From Eunapius fragilis (taxonomy: Eukaryota; Porifera; Demospongiae; Spongillida; Spongillidae), in NCBI GenBank assembly GCA_963681505.1, contig OY811972.1, forward strand, positions 5,771,753 through 5,835,752: a stretch of DNA of 64,000 bases. The letters run 5' to 3'. Under the pieces are notes generated by a model, which was given only the letters and a program-made list of their open reading frames with translations, did no database searches and was not told the origin of the DNA. Made by a program: the position numbers and the translations under genes. Position 1 is the stretch's first letter. Every line of letters starts with the position of its first letter. Positions 55,676 through 64,000 of this stretch are shown one piece after another.

Positions 55676-58553
55676 TGGCTGAATACAGTACGCCTCGGTC
55701 ATTGCGACATCCCACATTGGGGAAATATGCCCTATTCATAGCGATGTTATCTAGGTCCTTGTGTTCCTCGCGAACGCTACAACCCACCGCTAATGAGATT
55801 CATTTCGTCCAGGAATCTTATTAGAAGGTGGTTTATATAAACTATACCTCTCCCAGAAGTTATTAATACAATACTAGCTGCATGCAAACGCCTTACCTTC
55901 ATCCTTTGGTTGAAAATAAAACGAACTTACCTGTACAGTACCGTGCACCCTTATACATAAAAGACAGGTTCCACAACATGGACAACTGATGACAGAAAGG
56001 AGGCAGACCTGTGCCAGCTCCAACACCATGACTATTAATGGGAGACAACATATGCAATTGATGACTAGATTGAGATGGATCAACCAGCATGTAAACCACC
56101 TACATATGCATGCATGTGTACATAAAGTATGTGCGTCTTGTGCAAGTGACGAGCATGCATAAAATTGAGTCAAGGAATTATTACAGCACAATACGAACCA
56201 TGCCAACATAATCTTACCAAGCATGTGACTGAATCAGAAGCTCAAGTTTGCCTGGACGTACAAAGCAAGCAATAACAACAAGACACTTTCTTTTTGATTG
56301 GCTGAATTACCCTTGTTAGGTGTGTTGCATTACCAAGCTTAATGCAGAATATTCCTAGTCCTAGTCTTTACATCTCTGTAAACTAGATGGTAATGAAACA
56401 ACAATCCCAATGCATGTACATGTAGGTTAATGTAAATTCATCTTAGGTATGTTTCTGTAATGTGGGTTCTTTGTATCTAAGTACTTTCACCAAATTCTTC
56501 CCAGTGATGTGAGTATATATGTAGTGGCCAGGAATCTCCAGTTGTGTCACAAACACTAAGCATACATGACAGGTGGATCTACATGCAAATCTGGGTGAAG
56601 TCAGCATGCTTGTCCTGGTTACCTGTGAAAGGTGTGTTGTGTGTGTGTGTTGTGTGTGCGTACGTGTGTGTCTGAATATGTTACAGTACTCATTACATGT
56701 ATGGTGATGAACCTATATGCTTGAAGTACTTACAAAGGTCATACATGCACATAATAGTAACTGCAGGAAGCGAAGCTTACATGCAAACACAAAACAGTTC
56801 TAATTAATCCCAACCATTAATTCGAGCTCACAACTCATAACCCACAAACCCATTTTGCAGATTGAAGAATGTGTAGAACGGTTTCTATCATAGGTTATCG
56901 ATTCACAATAGTGCAAAATACAGTAAGCTTACTTCTAAACCTTTAGGCCTACAAACAGCAATCCAATAATAATAATAAAACAGTAGCGGTGAATGTCGCG
57001 CACGCGCACGATCATGTGCATGGAAGAGAAGGTGCCTCTGATAAGCAGAAGGGAATTGCAGATATTTAAGCTAGAAACTTGTGGAGGACATTGCAAGTAA
57101 GTATAAATCCCAGGCATACAGAAGCTATCAAAACAAGGATTCCATTATTACTAGCAAGGGGGTAGCGTATATGTATAAAATCAAATTAAACGTCATTGTG
57201 AAGGCCTAAATACCCAGTAATCTAATCAACAGGGCAGTATTACAGTGGTCCTGCTTGCTAAGAAGCCTTGCAACCATTATCAGTTTCGCGCAAATTAATT
57301 CAAGCGCGGGCTATATGCACAGGCCAAAGCTCATAACACAGTTTATTTCATACCTGATGTCAAAGCATCTGACGGCTGGTTTATGCACTGGAGCTGGCAT
57401 TGAACTTGTATGTCTCCACACTGATGGGTTCGTGTGTCATGAGATTTGAGCTCGAATTAATGGTTGGGATTAATTAGAACAATTTTGTGTATGCTTGAAG
57501 TTTTGCTGTCTGCAGTATTATGTGCATGTACTACCTTTGTAAGTGCTTCAAGCTGTAGGTTCGTCACCATACATGCAATGAGTATTGTAACAGATTTACA
57601 CACACTCTCACACACACACACACACACACACACAACATATCTTTCACAGGTAAATCCACCTGTCATGTCTGTTTAGTGTTTGTGAGATTCCTTGGCCACT
57701 ATACATACTTACATTGTGGGGAAGAATTTGAAGAGTGAGAAGACAAAGTTCTTAGATAATAAGTACCCACGTTACAGAAACACACCTAAGATGAGTTTGC
57801 ATTAACCTACATGTACATGCATTGGGATTGTTGTTTCATAACCATCTAGTTTACAGAGGTGTAAAGACTAGGACTAGGAATATTCTGCATTAAGCGTAGT
57901 AATGCAACACACCTATAAAGGGTAATTCAGCCAATCAAAAAGTGTCTTGTTGTTGTTGCTTGCTTTGTACGTCCAGGCGAACTTGAGCTTCTGATTCAGT
58001 CATATGCTTGGTAGGATGATGTTGGCATGGTTCGTATTGTGCTGTGAATAATTTCTTGACTCAATTTTATGCATGCACGTCACTTGCACAAGACGCACAT
58101 ATTTTATGTGCACATGCACGCATATGTAGGTGGTTTACATGCTGGTTGATCCATCTCAATCTAGTCATCAATTGCATATGTTGTCTCCCACTAATAGTCA
58201 TGGTGTAGGAGCTGGCACCTGCCTTTCTGTCATCAGCTGTCCATGTTGTGGAACCTGTCTTTTATGTATAAGGGTGCACGGTACTGTAGAGTTAAGTTCG
58301 TTTTATTTTCAACCAAAGGGTGAAGGTAAGGCGTTTGCATGCAGCTAGTATTGTATTAATAACTGCTGGGAGAGGTATAGTTTATATAAACCACCTTCTA
58401 ATGAGATTCCTTGACGAAATGAATCTCATTAGCGGTGGGTTGTAGTGATCGCGAGGAACACAAGGACCTAGATAACATCGCTATGAATATGGCATATTTT
58501 CCCAATGTGGGATATGCAATGAGACCGAGGCGCCACTGTACATAAAGCCAGCA
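55676..58553. repeat. 2.9-kb inverted repeat
   Basis: Left arm about 55676-56850 and right arm about 57420-58553 are reverse complements with perhaps 10% divergence and small indels. A unique spacer of about 570 bases separates them. Matching marks: the GCATGCAAACGCCTTACC block at 55880 and its mirror at 58325, and CTAATTAATCCCAACCATTA at 56798 and its mirror at 57455. The arms hold no conserved protein. It may be a large foldback element or an inverted duplication. Confidence 0.85.
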
Positions 58554-58559
58554 CAAGTA

Positions 58560-59060
58560 ATTAATTCATTACTTGTGGCCAAATATAAGTTTGTTTAGTA
58601 CACAATTATTACATTAGAAGGGTTTCTTTAAGACTAAAACACGAGCGCTTCGATGTGATGTAGTTTAGTAACGGCTTGGCGTTCCGTCTTGCGATTGAAA
58701 ACACAACAAGCCAACAGATAGCCTTTCATTAATATTTTTTAATGGTGGCAACTATTACTCTCGAAAAGCATAGTTTCCGTTGTGCTCAATTATGAAGATT
58801 CTTTTTTTATTAAACAGCATGATAGTCATGATATTCTGTATGCATGGAAAAATAACCATCGCTATTGCTATAACGCTCGCAAAGATAATTAGCATAGTTT
58901 ACATATGTGGTCAACTTTTTCACACCTAATAACTTACGAACAATTGATATTTAAAAGTTAGTATAATACATAAATATACGCAGGGTAATAACCTGCACTC
59001 ATCCACAAAAATGCTTCCAAAAATGAAACATATGTGTTGAATCGATATAGAATGACCCAC
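58560..59060. other. Intergenic sequence
   Basis: AT-rich, nothing recognised. Confidence 0.4.
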
Positions 59061-59062
59061 CT

Positions 59063-59213
59063 ACAATCAGACCCATGTTCCCCAGCCACCAGACCCATGT
59101 TCTACCTACTACCACACCCATGTTCCCCCTGCCACCACATCCATGTTCCCCAGCTACCACACTATGTTCCCCCAGCTACCACACCCAAGTTCCCCCTGCC
59201 ACCACCTCTAGAC
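59063..59213. repeat. About 21-bp minisatellite
   Basis: Around seven units of ACCACACCCATGTTCCCCC-type sequence. Confidence 0.88.
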
Positions 59214-59341
59214 AAATAATGGGTTATCATTCAAGATGTAGATGTTGCTTAAACTAAGTTGTACCATTTTCCCTTTGTACATAAGGTTACGTTTTCAGAG
59301 CATTTTTATCTAAATAAATTGTGTTCTTTTGCATATCCCAG

Positions 59342-59444
59342 GATGGAATCTATTGTGGAAGAAGATGAAAGGGGAAAAACGACAAAAGACACCAGAGCAA
59401 AAGTCTATCATGTGCGAGGTCTCAATAAAGGTCATGCAATTAAG
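59342..59444 (+). CDS. Possible single coding exon of an unidentified gene
   Basis: A CATATCCCAG acceptor, a start codon in good context at 59343, 34 codons (MESIVEEDERGKTTKDTRAK then VYHVRGLNKGHAIK) and a GTAAGC donor look like a first coding exon. A candidate upstream noncoding exon with clean borders is 55108-55171. I could not find a continuing exon in matching phase. Another frame (KTGYAEELLQIKERLHDLLE, about 59868-59953) looks protein-like but has the wrong phase to join directly. No homologue recognised. Confidence 0.3.
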
Positions 59445-59959
59445 GTAAGCTGACTGTAGAAGTCAAAAGCATTGTCTGGAGGACGTTTTAACACCACCAA
59501 GTGTCACTACTGATGGATGCGCACCATATGATCATTTTAAAAGTTTTCCAGCACCTTTTGTTTTGCATATCCACTCGCACCTCTGAAGGGGGGGAGGGGT
59601 TTGCGATGAGTGCCAAATTAGAACAGGGGGTGTGTCGTAGCTTTTTAATAAGTTTCAATCGAACAGATAACCAGCAATGCCGCCAACATATCTGGAAGTA
59701 TCCTAAGTGAAGTTCTAAACACACCAAAAAATACATTTGCGTTCTCTGTCTGCAACTATGTCACTTTCTGTTAGTTCGAGGGGTAGTGATAAAAAAGCCA
59801 TGCATTGCAAGAGCTAGCAAAAACCCTCCTTTTCCCCATCTTTCTATTCATAACTCATGAGGCATAGATTTTAAACTTAAAACTGGTTACGCGGAAGAGC
59901 TACTTCAAATCAAAGAGAGGCTTCATGACCTCCTTGAAAATTACCGGAAGTGAGTACTA

Positions 59960-62170
59960 AATGAGCCATAGCTTGCATGGTGGAAATTGGCATCGCTAAG
60001 TTACGGTTTTAACACAAATCTACACAAGAAAGAATGAGTTTCAAATCCCTATCTCTTCTACAGCCTCCTGAGAATCGCTGGAATTCAGCAAAACAAAACT
60101 TGTTTACCTGTACTTGGTTCAATTATTGTAATATATACTTATTGGGAAATTATTGATAGATGCGGGTATATCGGGTACACAATCGGCTATGATTGTAATT
60201 GTGTTCAGATCAGTGGTGGCGTGTCCTGGGTACTGCTGTTTGGCCTTATATTTACCAAATGCTAGGCCTACTTTCTTTGACCCCACGAACAGGTTTGTTC
60301 TGTGGAGCGATATCGTTTATACAAGTCCATCGTGGCATCTTTACTACTAACTGGGATAGGCGCTTTCCCTTTTGCTGCCAGCCATTTCTTCCACGCTTGG
60401 CCTCCAAGAAATAAGAGGTTTATTAACTAGCTTTCGTACGTACGTGAAACAAATTAACTACTTTGCTTAAGGGTATTATCAACTGTGATTATAGGCTGCG
60501 GTTATTCGGACCCCCCCCCCCCCCCACCCCCTGTTCCAATAAGGCCAACCTGTTCTAATATGGCAGTTTACCTTAATGTTACTACTGGTCAGCTTTCTCT
60601 AAACACTCACGGCCTTTTTTCTCTGCACTCATGTCACCCTTCTCATTAAACACCTCTAACGTGTAACAACTTCGTGTATAAATGATCCTATCCCTTCTCT
60701 GCACACATGCCACATACCATTGATATTTAGTAATCACCTTACAATTAACAATCACATCAGCCAATAGTTATCAGTCACTTATTACCTACACACACACTCA
60801 TAGCACCCAACACAACTCACTCCACGTTATGTTAATGGTAAGTGAATCGCTTACAAATTGTTCAAAATATGTTAGATGTGTTATAAAACGGTCAAGCTTA
60901 CAATGGCAAGTAGTGTTGTTGTCAAAGAGAGTTTGAGTGGTCCCTTCTGGCTAATTTACCAATTTCTTTATCAATGGCTAACACCATTAAATGTCTTACC
61001 CATTTATTGGGTTGGGTTCTGTGTTGTCACGTGTGATAGAAATTGTGTGGGTTAGTTTTCATGTTCTTTTGTGGTGTACTTACATGTACACGATTATTTT
61101 ACATGATGACAAAAAGAGGAAACTGGAAAACGAAAAGACGGGAGAGAAAGATGACAATAATGATGTGGACGTTAAGCAAATAGGTGAGCTTAATGAGAAA
61201 GGGAAGCTGGAAATGGATAAGGTGAAAGTAGAGAGAACCCACACTTTGGGTTGTCTCTATCACAACTTTGTCATTAATGTCATGCAACACCTAAGGGAAT
61301 CAAAATGGATGCCATCCTGATGTGTATGAATCCCAGTACAATATACATGTAAAGCAATGTAATCCAATGATGTCAAGAGCTACTAATATAAAAAAATGGT
61401 GTAATTGGGCTTATTTTATTTTTTGCTCCTGTCGTAATACAACCTTATGGCATTGCATAAATAATAGGTCAGGAAACTATTGGCGCATGTAAATCTTACA
61501 AGTCATTCATCACTTTCACGCCTGTAGTAACTCTCATATAGGATTTGACCCCAATTATGAATGTCATTAAAAAAGCGACCCGCTTCTAACAAGACTCCTG
61601 ACGAGCGGATGGCTTACCTTGTTGTCATCATCGTACAAGAAGGCAACAACAAGCAGTTTCGTGTTTGTTTGATGTCATTAAACTGCGTGGTTGTAGAGAA
61701 CTCGTACCCAGTCCCACATTATTCTCATTCGTCTTGTTCCTGGTCTTTTGTTCTTGTTCTTATCCGAGTCGTGTCAGTGCAGTAAACTTAACTATTCGTG
61801 ATTTGCTAACACAACCACCGATATATGTCATGTAGGCTAGAGATGTTTTGACCACAGAAGCGAGAATGCCAACGAATTCTGAAGCCATTGGTGTGATTTT
61901 CATTTCTTAAAAGTGTTCTTATCCCGAGTTATGCGTGGTCAAGAACTAGGTCATACTTCGCTCTTTATTACGAAGTACTAGTAGTATACATGATGTAATC
62001 AAATGTTTACGGTCTGGGCACTACACGTAGTCGTAATTAACTGTGGCATGTATCCGGTTTTGCAAATTGGGCACTTACATGTATTTAATAACATACACGT
62101 GCTTACTATAATCATTCTTGTGCTTCGATCGTTGTAGGTTTGACGCTCTTTGTAACTTAGTGAAGTTGTG
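59960..62170. other. Intergenic or intronic sequence
   Basis: No gene can be supported. It includes a poly-C run near 60511 and a Lys/Glu-rich frame at 60991-61320 that I do not trust. Confidence 0.4.
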
Positions 62171-62179
62171 TTTCTCCAA

Positions 62180-62463
62180 ATGCCTTCACGTCAGGAAAAG
62201 AAGAAAGCCAAACGACGAGCAAAGTACCTCAAACTCGAGACAACATATTAGATTCTGCCCGAGCGGAACTACAAAGCAGAGCCTGAAAAGAAACGGGCCT
62301 CTCAACATGAAAACTATTGAGCAGAGCCTGAAAAGAAACGGACCTCTCGATGCGCAAGGTATCGAGCAGATCCTTAAAAGGAACGGGCTGCTAAAAGACA
62401 GCGATATTGCCATAGTCCTGAACGTGCATCTCGCTCGGCAAAAAGAGTTAAGGTCACTCAAAG
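62180..62463 (+). pseudogene. Degenerate MPSR / AEPEKK repeat frame
   Basis: Starts MPSRQEKKKAKRRAKYLKLE and then hits a stop. After a frame change it continues with NYKAEPEKKRASQHENY, a stop, AEPEKKRTSRCARYRADP, a stop, and KERAAKRQRYCHSPERASRS. The repeat structure matches the 30487 protein but is broken by several stops, so it is a decayed transposon-related gene. Confidence 0.6.
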
Positions 62464-62559
62464 GTATGTCATACCTTTACAACAACCGTCTCATATCAAG
62501 ATGGATTACTTAACATGCTACGGCTCATAATCGGGTAAAAATAAAAATCAATGAAACAA

Positions 62560-62845
62560 GTAAATATAAAATATTCTCTATGAGAAAGTTGGTGGCATAT
62601 AGGATTTGAAGGCAATGGTGGTAAAAAAAGGAAGGAAACAAGGGTCTAATTATAAGGGAATATGGAATAGTCCTATATTTAGCACATTTCTATATGTAGG
62701 ATATAGTATGTTGTTCGTGTGCTAAATATAGGACTATTCCATTTTCCCTTATTATTAGACCCTTGTTTCGATCCTTTTTACACCACCATTGCCTTCAAAT
62801 CCTATATGCCACCAACTTTCTCAAAGAGAATGTTTTAAATTTCTT
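62560..62845. mobile_element. Foldback MITE, family F1
   Basis: About 286-base hairpin: ATTCTCTATGAGAAAGTTGG at 62573 and its near-mirror at 62813, with GGACTATTCC in the inner stem. Shares blocks with the 33133 and 51170 elements. Confidence 0.8.
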
Positions 62846-63039
62846 GTATAATATAATCTGGAACGTTGGACGAGAAAATGGGTCTTGTGGATTTATGTAG
62901 ATAAAAAGCAAATCAACATATCTCATGAAATATTAACGCTATCGGGTCCCTATTTTTAACACATAATACCACACCATTACTATATGTGAAAATCCATTTT
63001 GGTGTCGTACACATGCAGGCTATCAACGTTGGAAGGTCC

Positions 63040-63200
63040 GATACCCCGTAGGGTTCAAAATGATGGCTATATCTCCTGGTAGGAGCGTTCCAATTCGATA
63101 CCTACATACATAGGGTCCTATCGCTATTGATTTGTTCTGTTTGTTAATTTTTATTTTATCCGTTAAGGGGATACAACTGTGCAAAGTAATTGCATATTCC
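63040..63200. mobile_element. Half-element of foldback family F2
   Basis: GTAGGGTTCAAA, TACATACATAG, CTATTGATTTG, GTTAATTTTTA and GTGCAAAGTA occur in the same order as in the left arm of the 48152 element. The second arm is missing. Confidence 0.5.
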
Positions 63201-63717
63201 CGGTCGTTTCGCACTATTTACCCATTACAACTGGCATCTAGGACATGAATTATGTAATTACTTCCTGTTAAGTAACTATGTCTCCACCTCTTTCATCTAT
63301 ACACTGTACAACAATTACGGCGTTTTCGCTTCTTGCATACATCAGGTTCTGTTCCCCATCTTGGCTTCTTCAATACAGCAAACAGAAGCTAACGTTTCAT
63401 TCAATGTGGATTCAGCTGCTAAAGGGTCTATAGAGAATGTTTTTATGACTTGTTAGTCTGTGCACCTGACTAACTAACAAATGTGGTAAAAAAAAAGCTT
63501 TTCCTGGATGATTACCATGTGTTTGTGATGACTGAATGCAGGGAATGATAGCGAGGGTAAGTTACCTGACCCTTGTATGTAGGGTCTGTACCAAAAGCCA
63601 GTGATGAGATACACTCTTGAGGGTTAAATGTATTTATAATCTCTTTGAGGGTTAAATGTACATGTATATGATTTTGAGGTGCCTGTTGTAGTGATATCAA
63701 TCCACTGTTTCAGAGTT

Positions 63718-63795
63718 AAAAGGAAGAGGAAGAGGAAGAAAAAGAGGAAGAGGAAGAGGAAAAGGAAGAGGAAGAGGAAAAGGAAGAGGAAGAGT
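63718..63795. repeat. GGAAGA hexanucleotide tract
   Basis: Purine repeat of GAAGAG units interrupted by AAAAAG. Confidence 0.95.
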
Positions 63796-64000
63796 AATTG
63801 TTGAAGGTATGTATGCCTGTACATGCTACTATGTATCTTTAGTTCCACTATGCCTGTGGTAGTTACAGTACTAGTCAGAAAAACGTTTCCGTAACGTAGC
63901 GTAGTTTAAACTAACGTAGCTTAGCATCATAGCGTAATACTGTAGCTACAGGTACTTAGTAACGGAGTTAGCGTAACTTGAAGCGCACCGTAGTTCGCGT

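Noticed and set aside
55587-56224. Reading frames of 66-116 codons in the left arm of the inverted repeat
   Set aside because: Partner frames in the right arm are shifted and have different ends, so no protein is conserved; they appear incidental.
60991-61320. 109-codon frame with a Lys/Glu-rich C-terminal half
   Set aside because: Low-complexity composition, no clear splice context and no recognised motif; not enough support for a gene.

Overview
This is animal genomic DNA: intron-rich genes with GT-AG splice sites, Pol III tRNA genes, many CA/GT microsatellites and minisatellites, and foldback and retroelement debris. A sponge (Porifera) is my best guess. Two small reading frames (30487 and 62180) begin MPSR and carry repeats of the type YKADPEsKK, which I associate with sponge transposon-related proteins. 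This assignment is an inference.

The backbone is one very large minus-strand gene, WDR19 (IFT144, an intraflagellar-transport A subunit). I could reconstruct it from start codon (51024) to stop (18016) as 47 coding exons. They join in frame to 1352 codons plus a stop, against 1342 aa in human. Its introns hold four tRNA-Lys(UUU) genes (23.5-25.8 kb), a 28S rRNA fragment, retroelement pieces, foldback elements and a complete four-exon gene on the opposite strand (33697-35684). That nested gene encodes a permuted NlpC/P60 (YiiX-like) papain-fold protein.

The left third is a direct tandem segmental duplication: copy 1 at 1-12973 (it probably starts left of the window) and copy 2 at 13150-21708. 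Each copy carries two small intronless genes facing each other (A on +, B on -), followed by the last nine exons of WDR19. Only copy 2 joins the rest of WDR19, so copy 1 holds a truncated WDR19 tail. The two copies act as each other's empty-site controls. They reveal a TTAA-flanked foldback element and a retroelement in copy 1, a hAT-like element in copy 2, and a minisatellite that is about 1.47 kb in one copy and 0.19 kb in the other.

The most unusual content is the A/B gene pair. Both proteins (143-149 aa) have the helix-strand-helix layout and conserved positions of the CesT/Tir class of type III secretion chaperones, a bacterial family. Both are intronless next to a 47-exon gene, and both have a TGACGT (CRE-like) site 35-64 bp before the start codon. 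Between the duplicate copies, all of the roughly 21 base differences I counted in gene B change the protein and all indels are in frame. Gene A and the WDR19 exons differ mostly at silent sites. I suggest a laterally acquired, co-opted chaperone-fold family under diversifying selection; this is an inference to be tested.

Right of WDR19 (51-64 kb) I see mainly repeats: fragments of the same retroelement superfamily on both strands, a 2.9-kb inverted repeat, foldback elements, one possible orphan exon at 59342, and a degenerate MPSR-type frame. I recognise no intact gene there.
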